Assembly (NCBI GenBank): GCA_027475525.1
Contig: JAMWFC010000117.1
Location: forward strand, 4,016,183 to 4,080,182
Source of the DNA: Macrolepiota albuminosa
Taxonomy: Eukaryota; Basidiomycota; Agaricomycetes; Agaricales; Agaricaceae
Direction of reading: 5' to 3'
DNA length: 64,000 nucleotides
Numbering within the stretch: position 1 is the first letter of the stretch; every line of letters starts with the position of its first letter. The translations under genes were made by a program, and so were the position numbers. The notes under the pieces are model-generated. The model was not told where the DNA came from. It made no database searches and saw nothing but the letters and a program-made list of their open reading frames with translations. This document shows, piece by piece, positions 9,981-22,085 of the stretch.

Positions 9981-11662
9981 ATTACATGTCACAAATGCTG
10001 GATTTGCATTTCTAGATGTTCATAAGCTTATATCTGAATTCCTTACAAGACTTTTATTTGCATTAAAAAACAATGTATTGCCAAAGATAGAAGAGATGAT
10101 TATTCTAGATTGATAGAAAAGAGTACAAAGACTGCTGATATGAAGGTGCCATCTGTGATAAAGCTAAATTTATTATCAATCCAAAAGAGATATCTGAATT
10201 TGAAAATTGTAAAGAGAAACCTGAGAAATGTGTTTGGTAGAGTAATGAGGCAGGCTAGATGGTGGAGCAGAGGAAGTAAGAAATATGGAAGTAAGGAGTG
10301 TCAGAGTCTTTTGCTGTAGAACAGTCAATATAATATTAGAATTTTAAATACTAGTAGAATTGATTCTAGAATTTAACTCTTATAGCAAGAAAAAGAAAGA
10401 CATATAATTTAGCAGAAGCTTTGTGATACACATTTTATATACATCTCTTTGACTATAATAATACCAACAGTACATTCTTAGTCCTTCCACTTTTATATAC
10501 CTATTGCTGATAGACTTAATGTAGATCTGCTGATCTAGAGATGATTCTGCTTTTGAACTCAATAAAGGAGAACAATAAGCAAATGCTTTCAATTATACCT
10601 AGGTAAATTTTCAGAAATATTACAGGTGTTCTGATAGTTACATAGAACATGTCACTAAAGATGCCAAAGTACAAGCATTAAAGATGGTCATTGAAAGCAC
10701 TGTCAATGCAGAAATTAGGACTAGAAATACTGTAAAAGCATGAACCTATTAAAGAAAGTCAATCAGAAGTGTATCAGCTGAAATAACAGTTATATACACT
10801 CATATTTTCTTGCAAAGCTTATTGTGAGTGTTATTTTTGTTGCACAGTATACCTCTTATGAGTTTTTTCTGTAACATCACAAACAAACAGTTATACTTAC
10901 ACTACCCATGGCAAGAACTTGATCAGGCATGATAATGTTGAGGACATAGAGACATGAGATGTTGTGGAGCATAGATAAGACAGCACTACATTCTTAGAGC
11001 ATGGCTGGTCACCAAATTTAATATTAGCAGAAAAATAAAAATAGATATTGATATTCAACATGGAATATATATACAAAAATAAGGTGCAAATAATGCATGA
11101 AACAAAGCATTTTTATTTGTCTGTACTTTAGAGTTGCAAGTAAAAAAGCATAAAGCATTATCAAAACTTGGCCCATGCTTAATTCTACTGAAAAGCAGCT
11201 ATGAAATAAGGCTCTAGAGATCAATAAGATAAGAATATCAAAGGCCTTGTTCCAGATTTCAAAGCAAGTAAATAACATGTTATTCCACCATTGATTCTAT
11301 CTGGAAGTTAGCGCTTGTATAGCAATGAGTCAGAATGCTGGTTATATATAAGACAGTATATTCTTACCTGAATATACAACTTAATAATTAATTACAAGCT
11401 GTCTGAGTATAGATATATACCAGATGAACATGACAAGATATAGAAGCAAGTTGCAATATTGTCAATCAAAAGCTCCACTTTTTTTTTTTTAGAAATGTGT
11501 AAGTTTCACAATCTGCATGCAGCCCAAGCTCTAAAAAAAATTATATTAGAGTGTTTTTATATAGTCAGAAAAAAATTAAGTAACAATAAAGCTAAAGGCT
11601 GCAACTCAGAATATAGAACATCAGAAAAATGCTAAGTTTAGAATGATAGAGAGTATAAAGAA
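9981..11662. other. AT-rich DNA without recognisable gene
   Basis: CpG is almost absent and ORFs are shorter than 90 codons with no recognisable motif. I see no promoter, RNA gene or repeat structure that I can support here. Confidence 0.6.
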
Positions 11663-11830
11663 GAGGGCTGGCCTTGTTCGTCACAAGAGCGTGAGAGAGG
11701 GACAGGGTGTGGTCTTTGGTTGAGGTGGCTGTGCATTTATAACAATTTTATCTTCTCCACAACAACCATCTGCTATCTCGGTTTTTTCACTGCCCTCCCA
11801 TACTCACTCTGTTTGTGTTTTAATTTTCTT
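11663..11830 (+). repeat. Split direct repeat A1
   Basis: It starts gagggctggccttgttc and is about 90% identical by eye to A2 at 16,965-17,135. Several differences are transitions. Confidence 0.85.
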
Positions 11831-11872
11831 ATCTTTTCATTTCGTACTCAAGTGTTTCCTACTACTTAAATT

Positions 11873-13360
11873 ATGATCATGCTTACGGTTGATCCTCACT
11901 CAGAGGTTACTCCAGATTTTAGATCAGATGAACATAGGTTCACCAGAGAAGTCATTGCGCACGGTAGAGAAGGGATGTCAGACGAACAGGCAGCAGACCT
12001 TCTATCCAAACAATGGCTAGCTGCACTAGATTGCAGGAAAGCGATCTGAGAAGCAGAGCAAGAAAAGAGAAGCGGAGGAGAGAGCAGCTCAGGGCCGCAA
12101 CAGAGAAGATGCCCCAGAGCACGCAGCAAATGACATTACTCTACGCTCCAGGTGCTCAAGGGACCGCTCCCCTGAGGATGAGGAGAGGGCCCCAAATTTA
12201 GTAGCTGGGATGCCTGTCCCCGACGTTATTGAGTACCCACCCGTGCGCTTCGCTATAGAGAAACTTAGGGAGCGTGAATACATTGAGCTAAGTTATTTCA
12301 CGCCAGAGAGCAGAGCAGAAGTAGTGAAAAATGAGTCCGTTTCATTGAGCAAAGTCTTTACCTTAGCTAAAGAAGATGACTTACTCTCTCTGAAGCCAGT
12401 GATTAATTTCAGGGGTTTGAAAGGAAAAGCCATGCAAGATAAAGACCTAACATGGGACCAGGTGCGCATCGCGTCCACCAACTTCCTCAAGCATATTGTG
12501 TAGGAAAGCTGGCCCGCTAATATGATAGACGCTATGCATGCCTTCTTCTTCCATTTGACCAACCACAAGCTGCGCAATGAAGGACTCAACGGCTTGAAAG
12601 TGCTTATTTTGTACCAAGCAAGAGTAAGAAGAAAATGGCACCGGCAGATTAAGAACCCGCCCAAAGCTGGCATTTTTGATATTGGTCTCATTGATGATAA
12701 AGTTCTGAGAACCTTGAAGGATCAGATCTATGACTTGAAGCGGAGCACTATCATTAGCGATGAGTGGAAGATGTGGATCTGGAAAATGATGCTGACTAGC
12801 ACTCTGATTTTCTGCTCCAATCAACTCATGTTGTGTGAATTTCAGGATTGCTTTACCAATATGCTTTACAATATTAATGTGTCTCTAACCGACACATTTG
12901 GCTTTAATCGTGCATATAATCTGCCTTACATGGGGTTTTCCTGAATCTCAATGGGGCCCCACTTGCTTTATTTACTTGCATTACATGGGAACTCAGCGGG
13001 TGGTATTGCCATTACACAATGGCACTCTGCTGGCATTATTTCTCTGCATAAACTCCTGACTTTGCTTTATCCTCCTGCCTGGAAACTTTGGATCTGGCCA
13101 AAAGATTTGAATGCATTAAAGACTGAAGTGTCCGCATTGGCATCAGCACAAAAGGGGAAGAGAAAACGCTCTCCTTCACCTAGTCGGGACCATGATTTAC
13201 AGACTTCTTGCAGTAGCAAGTCAAAGGAGGGAAATAAAGGCAGTGAGTATTTTCACCAGCGTGCAGGCTCAACCTCTGGTTCTACTGGTACAACAAACGC
13301 AGCCTGCACGGTATGTCTTGGTCACCACACACATGATATCTGGCACTGCACTGCATGAGA
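11873..13360 (+). pseudogene. Ngaro-like ORF1 (gag-like, Cys/His motif)
   Basis: Starting at 11,873 (or the in-frame ATG at 11,879) the frame reads MLTVDPHSEVTPDF and on to about 12,050. A one-base shift then moves the charged segment (EKQSKKREAEERAA...) to another frame, which continues as MPVPDVIEYPPVRFAIEKLR from 12,210. A TAG near 12,503 and a stop near 12,944 interrupt the same frame. The end carries CTVCLGHHTHDIWHC, a Cys/His cluster of the kind seen at the end of DIRS/Ngaro gag proteins. The role would be particle formation and RNA binding. I place it by position and by the motif, not by a database hit. Confidence 0.65.
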
Positions 13361-15340
13361 TCTGTGGAACAGACAAAAGGCCTATGTCTTTCAAAACAAG
13401 AGCAGAAGGCTCATCAATCCCAATGAAAAGGAGTTGTGTACTGACTGGCAAAAACTGCGAGATTGTGCCATTCAATCCCATGACCAAAAGCACGAATGCT
13501 CAGGATGTGGAAAATGTGATCACAGTGCTCAAAGATGCCATCTCACACAATCAGTTTAGATTCGCAGCGCCTTATAGACCTGCAGAGTGGTGGCACGAGA
13601 TTGCTAAAGCAAACCTGGGATATCAATTCTCTGACCTGGCTCATCATCTTGAATTCAGTTTCAATGCCGGAATCCCCAAAATTTTGCAAACTTTTATTCC
13701 TTCCAACAAAGAGTCAATCGACCAACTGTCTGAGCACTTTGACCAAATTATCAACACCGAGTTCACCAAAGGCCAGTACCTGGGACTGTACAGTCAAGCA
13801 GAGGTGGAGGAAATCCTTAGACCATTCCAGATCTCGCCACTACAGATCATACCTAAGCCAAATAAGCCGGGAAAGTTCTAGCTTATCTAGAATCTCTCTT
13901 TCCCTCATGCAGCATCGAGATCTAGTAACCAACCAACACTCTATCAATAGCACAATTGATTCCTCTTTATTTCCATGCACCTGGGGCACCTTTAGCAGTA
14001 TCTATTTGCTCATTGCAAGACTCCCACCTGGCTCTCAGGCTGCGGTTTGCAACATTAAAGAAGCCTATCGCACTATTCCAATTAAGCCATCCCAGTGGCC
14101 AGGACTGGTTGTCAAACTCAGGGCAACTGACTCGTTTGCAATCGACACTATGGACTGCTTTGGACTTGGGTCCGGGTGCGGATGCTACGGCTTGGTGGGA
14201 GATGCCGGAACGCAAATCCTCCATGCAAATGGCATGGGCCCAGTCTCCAAATGGGTCGATGACCATATTTTCTTCTGGATACGCAGAGAGTATATCAACC
14301 CCTACAATGCTGCTCACTGGATATGGCAAGAAGAGATTTGTCAGAACGGGGGGTGAAGGCACAACAGAGGAAGAATCTGGTACCAAGGCAAGAGAGACTA
14401 TGACAATAATCTGGAAGAATATGATGAGGACATGGCTCACCCTATCCTCAATCTATCTGGATGTTCCTCAAGGTCTGAAAAAGACCAACAATACTCATAT
14501 GCCATGTGAGACATTGATGTCTTATCCAAGAAGTTGGGCATCCTGTGGGAAAGAGATAAAGACATTCCTTTCAGGGAAACTGTACAATATATCGGCTTCA
14601 GTTGAGACATCAAGCGACGTCATGTTAGTATTCCAGAGGAAAAAAGAGGAAGATACCTGCAAGCCGTGGCAGATTGGGAAAAGACCAGAGTTCACACATT
14701 GGAAGAAGCTCAAAAGCTTTATGGAAAGCTATTACACGCCTGTTACGTGGAACCAAGGGGCCGGGCTTACCTCACAAGTCTGGAAGCCTTTATGGGAGTG
14801 TTTTATAACCATCCATTCATGCCACGAACTCCGCCAAGGAGAACAGCTGAGGACTTGCTCTGGTAGAAGCAAGTATTATGTGAACCAATGGAGAAGAGAA
14901 TTTTGGAGCCAGAACCATACCTCGACGTGAAGCTGGGGTGGAAGAACCAAGGCCGAGACATTGGCTAGGCAGAAGCCGTTGGTTTCTTCTTCTTGGTGGC
15001 GACCCTCACTCATACCAAAGGCAGGGGGAGGTGAATCAAAGTCTTCGGAAACAATACCAGGGTCATCGAAGAGTGGTGGGCAGGAAGAAGCCGCAACAAA
15101 AGAATCAACAAAATGTTTAAACAAGTCTATGAAACATGTGAGCAGTTCGACATCACAATCTGCACTTGCTATGTATCGAGTGAGTTTAATCCTGCCAACG
15201 GCCCCTCCAGAGGACAGTACCCCCCAAAAGAGCTCCTTCTTCCCTCGTTTCCCATACCAGAGCAAGTTGCCAGATTCATGCTCGATTACAACGAGCCAGC
15301 CAGCTATGAAGAATGCGAAGCCAGAGAAACTTGAATTGGT
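13361..15340 (+). pseudogene. Ngaro-like reverse transcriptase and RNase H
   Basis: The N-terminal part ends with the motif SPLQIIPKPNKPGKF at 13,835-13,880, followed by two stops where the family normally continues into the palm. In another frame the sequence resumes with CTWGTFSSIYLL, LPPGSQAAVCNIKEAYRTIP and the active site KWVDDHIFF (14,247-14,282). In DIRS-type RTs the usual YVDD is often changed, as here to WVDD. The connection (WERDKDIPFRETVQYIGFS) and an RNase H end (YVSSEFNPANGPSRGQYPP, about 15,170-15,225) follow. At least three frame changes are needed, so it is inactive. Confidence 0.75.
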
Positions 15341-15589
15341 GACCCCCAACGAGGCCATGAAATGGACAACATACCACGCAGCTCTCCAGACGAGATCAGC
15401 AAACAACCATTCCATAATTGGTGGAGGTACATCGAGGAGCGGTAAGCTCATAAGATCAAAGAGCAAAAGATCGAGTGCACCCTTGATGGCTATTAATTGG
15501 AAACCCATGCCTTACTCTAAAGGATTGAACCCTGCAGTATCTCTACTGTGGCCTCATGTGGCAGCTCAAAACAGGCTGAAGCTTTGGAG

Positions 15590-16661
15590 ACCTTCAAAGC
15601 CTAAGGAAAACAGCTCCAAAAATGGTGTTCCACTTGGACAGACCGCTGAAGAAGCTGAGAACATGTTCACTGTGATGAGTGCAGTGTGGGCAGACTCAAC
15701 CAAGGTCACGTACAGAACTGGTTTGCTCCTGTTTCACATGTTCTGTGACTACAGAGGAATTCCAGAAGAGATGTGAGCCCCAGTCACGCACCAAGTCTTA
15801 GAAGCCTTCATAGCGGCTTCTGCAGGAGCATATTTCAAATTTGCAATTGAGAATTTTGTTGCCGGGATAAGGGCATGGCACATACTGCACAACGTAAGGT
15901 GGGATGTTGACGACTCAAGGATGCAGACATTGATGAGAGCTGCAAAGAAGTTAGCTCCAAGCTTGTCAAAGAAAAAGAAACGTTGCCCATGCACTTCGGC
16001 TTTCTTGAAGGCTATGCACCAACAACTCGGTGTGTCAGCATCAAGTCCAAATCGGCTGAACATGACAGTCTTTGCCTGCGTGACCACGTGCTTCTATTCC
16101 GCAGCAAGATTAGGTGAGTCTACAGTCCCCACACTGTCCTCCTTTGACCCTTCAATCCACGTGAAACTGATCAATGTATCTCATTCTTTAGACTGTGGAG
16201 GTCTCCAGTCAATGGCCTTCTTCCTCCCCAGGACCAAAACCGCCATCCATGAGGAAACAGTTTCCTGAGCAAAGCAAAATGATCTGTCCGACCCAGAAAG
16301 CGCTCTCAAGAACCACTTTCGAGTCAATGAGCCACCACAAGATGGCCCTTTATTTGCTTATAAAAGCAAGAAAGGAAAGCATATTCTATTAACTAAGAAA
16401 AAATTCTTAAAAGTCCTGTCCAAGACAGCTAAAGCCACCAATCTGGAGCCCCTACAAGGACATAGTTTGCGTATTGGAGCCACCTTAGAATATTTGATGC
16501 AGGGAGTGCCTTTTGAGGTGATGAAAGCCATCGGTCACTGGTCTAGTGACGCTTTCTACAGGTACTTATCAAAGCATGAACAAATCTTGGCGCCTTATTT
16601 ACAAGCCATTCCCACTCTTCACGAGTCTGTTCTCAGGCTTACTCTGGTGTTCCAAAAATAA
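15590..16661 (+). pseudogene. Ngaro-like tyrosine recombinase (integrase)
   Basis: The N-terminal core-binding part is visible as WADSTKVTYRTGLLLFHMFC (about 15,690-15,750). The catalytic domain has the first Arg in SAARLGES (about 16,095-16,120), the HxxR pair in HSLRIGAT (16,459-16,482), and the Tyr nucleophile in GHWSSDAFYRYLSKHE (about 16,533-16,580). These are the R-H-R-Y residues of tyrosine recombinases, which insert the circular cDNA by strand exchange. Two frame changes and a TGA split the ORF. The last segment, 16,467-16,661, is open. Confidence 0.8.
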
Positions 16662-16694
16662 AGTTGGCATCTTGGTGAGCCCAGTCCTTCTTTA

Positions 16695-16785
16695 TGCTGG
16701 GGATTAGGAGCCACACTATCTTGTCATGGGGAATCACAGAGTCATTGTGTAATGCGTTGTGGACTCCTAATTCTCAAGCAGGGAA
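16695..16785 (+). promoter_or_regulatory. Inverted repeat upstream of B1
   Basis: The sequence ggattaggagcc (from about 16,700) is nearly the reverse complement of ggactcctaattc (from 16,771), giving an imperfect hairpin with a loop of about 60 nt after the recombinase stop. It may be a transcript-end or cDNA-processing structure; the role is unknown. Confidence 0.4.
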
Positions 16786-16964
16786 TTGTGGCTGACCTTT
16801 TCTCTCTCTCAGTCAGGTCCATCATCATCTTGCAAAATTGCTAGTGTGAGGATTTGGAGTAACCCGCAAAGGGGTCTTGCCCAGACCATTTGTATTAAAG
16901 TAACAGTGCTATATTGTAGAACTACGCTATATATGTTTATTTGACACAAGTCTCAAAACCAAAG
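16781..16964 (+). repeat. Split direct repeat B1
   Basis: 184 bp ending caaaaccaaag, aligning with B2 (17,428-17,611) with about ten differences. Confidence 0.85.
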
Positions 16965-17135
16965 AGGGCTGGCCTTGTTCATCATGAGAGCGCAAGAGAG
17001 GGACAGGGTGTGGTCTTTGGTTGAGGTGGCTGTGCATTCATAACAATTCTATTTTCTCCACAACAACCACCTGCTATCCCGGTTTTTCCACTGCCCTCCC
17101 ATACTCGCTCTGTTTGCATTTTAATTTTCCCGCTC
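16965..17135 (+). repeat. Split direct repeat A2
   Basis: It follows B1 directly and matches A1. The piece between A2 and B2 (17,136-17,427, bounded by two ctcccaccctccc stretches) is not found at B1 or A1 and may be unique A2/B2 spacer or a small insertion. Confidence 0.85.
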
Positions 17136-17427
17136 CCACCCTCCCAAAGTAGAAAGCACAAACACTCCCATTTGCGCTACCACCACAGATTAGCGGAGAC
17201 GTTCTGTAGATCAAGAGCAAGGGAAAGAGGAATTGCACGTGCATTTTTCAGCTCCACCACCCCACCTCCACCTCTTGTAATAATCAAAATGTTTCTTGTC
17301 ACAAAGAGGATCCAAGTCTATCCAGCCATACAGTCCACTCGCATTAGAGGGTTAGACAACTCGCAAGCAGCCTAGTTTTGACAGGTAAAGGTATCTTGAA
17401 TGGTTTTGATCTCCCTCCCACCCTCCC

Positions 17428-17611
17428 GGGAATCGTGGCTGACCTTTTCCCTCTTCCAGTCAGGTTCATCATTGTCTTGCAAAATCGCTAGCGCGAGGAT
17501 TTGGAGTAACCTGCAAAGGGGTCTCGCCCAGACCATTTGTATTAAAGTAACAGTGCTATATTGTAGAACTACGCTATATATGTTTATTTGACACAAGTCT
17601 CAAAACCAAAG
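17428..17611 (+). repeat. Split direct repeat B2, right end of element
   Basis: It matches B1. It ends caaaaccaaag, and the following aaaaacc is host DNA. Confidence 0.85.
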
Positions 17612-19782
17612 AAAAACCACTACAAGTTGAATGCATTTAAAACCCATGATTATTGATCAGATGTCACTATTATAAAAGGTCACAAAAATTTGTTAGGGCT
17701 TGGGAGTTTGACTTCCATCTTCTGCTCATTGCAGCTTATGTATTTATATTCTAAAAAGTATATTTTCTAGCAATATCAATCTTCTATATAAATATAAGAT
17801 TCTTTATATCTTTTTTCATCATGCTTTCAAAAAGAGTAATTTTAATGTGATCCTCCTTTGAAATGAGACTTCTCTACTTTATTTTGTTGTTTATTTTGGA
17901 TGCTGACTATGCACTTTTTACAGGTCTTGTCACATATTGATTATTTTTAATTAAATAAACCATCTTTTAGAGTTTTACAAAATGGTCATTCATTTATTGC
18001 TGATTGGCTATGATATAGGACAATGGGCCTAGTAATGCCATCTACTGCAATCTGATTATTGTAAAAGAATTATTGATAATTAAGGTTCACTGTTAGACAT
18101 GTCACTATCACCCTGGAGATATTTTAGTGAGTAATTATATATTTCTTGTTTTCTTTCAATTAACCTCAAAGCTGTGCTTCTACAGGCCTCTTTTCAGCAT
18201 GTAATGCATATGTAAATTCTGATCTTTCAAGCACAAGAAGCAGAGCTGATTATTTGTAGATTTATCATTTGTCTTTTATTTAGTTACTGAGTCATGTAGA
18301 TAGAGCTGTGTGAGTACAAGTCCACAGATCTATCTTCTCTGGCAAGCATCTTTGTATTCCTATTCATTAAATTCTGAATTGATATTAGTCTAAAGAAACT
18401 CGGTTACATGACACATTTTGTAAATATAAAACAATAAAGTGATTGATTTCAGCTCATATTTCTTTTATAGTTGCTTATTATAATTTAATCTTGGTCTTCA
18501 GATACTAGAGGCATGCTTAAAGTCATATAACTAGTATCAATTCACTTTGTGAAGAGTTTATAGTAATCTGCAGATACCTAAAAATAAATATTTATACTGA
18601 AAAGCAGTTTACTATTGCTAAATAGCTAAGCATTATTAAAAAGTAGTGAACTAGTAGGAATGTGAGTAAATGCTGCAAATTAAACTATATAATATGAAGT
18701 TCACAATCTTGCTGTTCAGCTACTTTAGCAATATTGCCAAGTAATGTTAGGTGCCAAGGTAAAATGTCAGATTGTCTATTATAAAAAAACTTCATCATTC
18801 TGAGTTTATAAGCATTGCCATTGACTGAAAGCATCATTTCTAATTGATGTCATCTATTTCTTGTCATTTTATCTATTACTGATGCTATTTTTCATAACAT
18901 CAGGTCTTTGCTATATATGGCCATTGACATCTATTTCTTGTCATTTTATCTATTACTGATGCTATTTTTCATAACATCAGGTCTTTGCTATATATGGCCA
19001 TTGAATATTTGTAACTAGTTGATCTAGAGCTATTAGCTCTAGGTTAAAATATATTATTTAGACTAGAAAAGTATAATATTATATTTAATTATACTATTAT
19101 ATATTATAGTAAATATCTAAATACATTTACTATATCATTATATATAGTCATTGTTGCTACTTTATGTAAGGTAGCTTTTTGTACCACATCCTTGTAAGGC
19201 TGGAATTGTATTCTGATCTGATTCTCTCAGTGTGATTAAGGCTCTGATATCATTTCACATATATTTCCTGCACTAACACTGCCACTTTCCAACTTCTACT
19301 CAGCCTTTGCAGAGTAAAGATAAAAATTTATGCTGAGCTAAATAGTGGTGAGTTGCATGATCTATTTAATACCAACAATATACTCACTTATAAAACATCA
19401 GGTGAAAGTTCTATGGAAGTTGGACATCCAATGAGCCTTATAGAATAAGTTATTGAAGGATCAATCTCACCAATTCCTTGGAATCCAGAGCATATAATAA
19501 CTCACCTTCTAAATCCTCTTACTGCTTACAAGTTTTGATATCTCATAGATGTCAGGAAACCAGTTTTCAAACTGTGTCCAACTCTATTCCAAGCTTAGTC
19601 CAACAATGTGCCCACTCTTAGCACATTTAAATGACCATTTCACCCATCCTATTTCCTTTCATCTTCTAGTAGTCAGCCTAGATGAGTCATATGCATGGAC
19701 CTTACTCAGCATCAATTATTGTTAGTCATACTCCATCTATATAGAATGGGACAACCGTTTCGTGGGAAATTATTGATTAGTA
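17612..19782. other. AT-rich DNA without recognisable gene
   Basis: CpG is almost absent and there are no convincing ORFs. Its only clear structure is a 77-bp exact tandem duplication at 18,851-19,004 and an AT-only stretch near 19,060-19,140 with short palindromes. Confidence 0.6.
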
Positions 19783-20580
19783 AGGCTGACCAAGGCTGAC
19801 CAAGAACCTTCCTTTTAGGGTAATAGCATAAGAGTTGGCTCATTTCAGCATTAGAAATGCTTAGAAAATTCAGATAAAATCACTGAAAAATCAGAAAAAA
19901 TTTGAGGCCTACTGATACACTGACTTGAGTTTTTCTGAGATTTATAAATGCTTAAAGAAATCTGAAAAATTCAAGAAAAAATTCAATTTAGCTTACAATA
20001 ATGCTCTGAGTCTGAGATTTATAAATGCTCAAAGAAATCTGAAAGATTCAAGAAAAAATTCAATTTAGCTTACAATAATGCTCTGAGAGTTGAGGCAAAC
20101 TGGGAATGAGCACTGAGTTGTGAAATGCCGAGGCCTTAACCGAACGAAGTGAGGTTGAGGCCGGGAATGAGCATTGAGTTTTCTATACATACTTGGAGCC
20201 CTAACCAAACGAAGTGAGGTTAGGGTGGAGGCTTAGTTGGGGGGGGTTTGGGGGCGAAGCCCCCAACGAGCTACGAAATTCGTGCCGAAGGCACGAATCG
20301 TAGCTCATCTATAATATATGGGACGACGCCTGGGAAAAACTAATGCTGACCAAGGCTGACCAAGAACCTTCCTTTTAGGGTAATAACATAAGAGTTGGCT
20401 CATTTCAGCATTAGAAATGCTTAGAAAATTCAGATAAAATCACTGAAAAATCAGAAAAAATTTGGGGCCTACTGATACACTGACTTGAGTTTTTCTGAGA
20501 TTTATAAATGCTTAAAGAAATCTGAAAAATTCAAGAAAAATTCAATTTAGCTTACAATAATGCTCTGAGAGTTGAGGCAA
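19783..20580. repeat. Two copies of a 240-300-bp repeat around a hairpin block
   Basis: The stretch from 'gctgaccaaggctgacc' through 'ttgaggcaaactggga' occurs at 19,786-20,107 and again at 20,343-20,587. The first copy contains a 77-bp-period duplication (19,934-20,087, with two mismatches). Between the copies lies the G/C-rich hairpin block 20,120-20,310. The right copy leads directly into the minisatellite. Confidence 0.8.
20246..20305. repeat. Block of perfect GAA-loop hairpins
   Basis: The block contains ttgggggc-gaa-gcccccaa (8-bp stem) and attcgtgcc-gaa-ggcacgaat (9-bp stem), the second enclosed by gagctacga...tcgtagctc. The loop is always GAA. These are short palindromes of unknown role in an otherwise AT-rich stretch. 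Confidence 0.8.
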
Positions 20581-22085
20581 ACTGGGATTGAGCACTGAGT
20601 GGTGGAAGACTGAGGCCTTGACCGAACGAAGTGAGGTTGAGGCTGGGATTGAGCATTGAGTTGCGATTACCGAGGCCTTGACCGAACGAAGTGAGGTTGA
20701 GGCTGGGATTGAGCATTGAGTTGCGATTACCGAGGCCTTGACCGAACGAAGTGAGGTTGAGGCTGGGATTGAGCATTGAGTTGCGATTACCGAGGCCTTG
20801 ACCGAACGAAGTGAGGTTGAGGCTGGGATTGAGCATTGAGTTGCGATTACCGAGGCCTTGACCGAACGAAGTGAGGTTGAGGCTGGGATTGAGCATTGAG
20901 TTGCGATTACCGAGGCCTTGACCGAACGAAGTGAGGTTGAGGCTGGGATTGAGCATTGAGTTGCGATTACCGAGGCCTTGACCGAACGAAGTGAGGTTGA
21001 GGCTGGGATTGAGCATTGAGTTGCGATTACCGAGGCCTTGACCGAACGAAGTGAGGTTGAGGCTGGGATTGAGCATTGAGTTGCGATTACCGAGGCCTTG
21101 ACCGAACGAAGTGAGGTTGAGGCTGGGATTGAGCATTGAGTTGCGATTACCGAGGCCTTGACCGAACGAAGTGAGGTTGAGGCTGGGATTGAGCATTGAG
21201 TTGCGATTACCGAGGCCTTGACCGAACGAAGTGAGGTTGAGGCTGGGATTGAGCATTGAGTTGCGATTACCGAGGCCTTGACCGAACGAAGTGAGGTTGA
21301 GGCTGGGATTGAGCATTGAGTTGCGATTACCGAGGCCTTGACCGAACGAAGTGAGGTTGAGGCTGGGATTGAGCATTGAGTTGCGATTACCGAGGCCTTG
21401 ACCGAACGAAGTGAGGTTGAGGCTGGGATTGAGCATTGAGTTGCGATTACCGAGGCCTTGACCGAACGAAGTGAGGTTGAGGCTGGGATTGAGCATTGAG
21501 TTGCGATTACCGAGGCCTTGACCGAACGAAGTGAGGTTGAGGCTGGGATTGAGCATTGAGTTGCGATTACCGAGGCCTTGACCGAACGAAGTGAGGTTGA
21601 GGCTGGGATTGAGCATTGAGTTGCGATTACCGAGGCCTTGACCGAACGAAGTGAGGTTGAGGCTGGGATTGAGCATTGAGTTGCGATTACCGAGGCCTTG
21701 ACCGAACGAAGTGAGGTTGAGGCTGGGATTGAGCATTGAGTTGCGATTACCGAGGCCTTGACCGAACGAAGTGAGGTTGAGGCTGGGATTGAGCATTGAG
21801 TTGCGATTACCGAGGCCTTGACCGAACGAAGTGAGGTTGAGGCTGGGATTGAGCATTGAGTTGCGATTACCGAGGCCTTGACCGAACGAAGTGAGGTTGA
21901 GGCTGGGATTGAGCATTGAGTTGCGATTACCGAGGCCTTGACCGAACGAAGTGAGGTTGAGGCTGGGATTGAGCATTGAGTTGCGATTACCGAGGCCTTG
22001 ACCGAACGAAGTGAGGTTGAGGCTGGGATTGAGCATTGAGTTGCGATTACCGAGGCCTTGACCGAACGAAGTGAGGTTGAGGCTG
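20581..22085. repeat. 60-bp minisatellite, 24 identical units
   Basis: From 20,641 to 22,080 a 60-bp unit (beginning ggctgggattgagcattg) is repeated 24 times with no difference that I can see. A diverged unit (20,581-20,640) precedes the array and a partial one ends it. Each unit holds an imperfect hairpin with a GAA loop (ccttgacc...ggttgagg). Because 60 is divisible by three, one minus-strand frame stays open for 494 codons of a 20-residue repeat. I regard that ORF as a by-product of the period rather than a gene. Confidence 0.95.

Larger units (their letters stand above)
11663..17611 (+). mobile_element. Decayed tyrosine-recombinase retrotransposon (Ngaro/DIRS type)
   Basis: The ends show the split direct repeat layout A1 (11,663-11,830), coding region, B1 (16,781-16,964), A2 (16,965-17,135), B2 (17,428-17,611). 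A1 resembles A2, and B1 resembles B2. Inside, in order, are a gag-like ORF with a Cys/His motif, a DIRS-type RT with WVDD, RNase H, and a tyrosine recombinase with the R, HxxR and Y residues. This combination defines DIRS/Ngaro/PAT elements, which integrate with a recombinase instead of a DDE integrase and leave no target duplication. I saw no Dam-like methylase, and the A1...B1-A2-B2 order is the one known for Ngaro and PAT. Stops and frameshifts make this copy inactive. Confidence 0.85.

Noticed and set aside
20552..22036. A 494-codon minus-strand ORF made of a 20-residue repeat
   Set aside because: It exists only because the 60-bp minisatellite unit is a multiple of three and one frame lacks stops. 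There is no conserved start context, domain or variation between units.
20641..22080. CRISPR-like array
   Set aside because: The whole 60-bp unit is repeated with no variable spacers, and the organism is a fungus.
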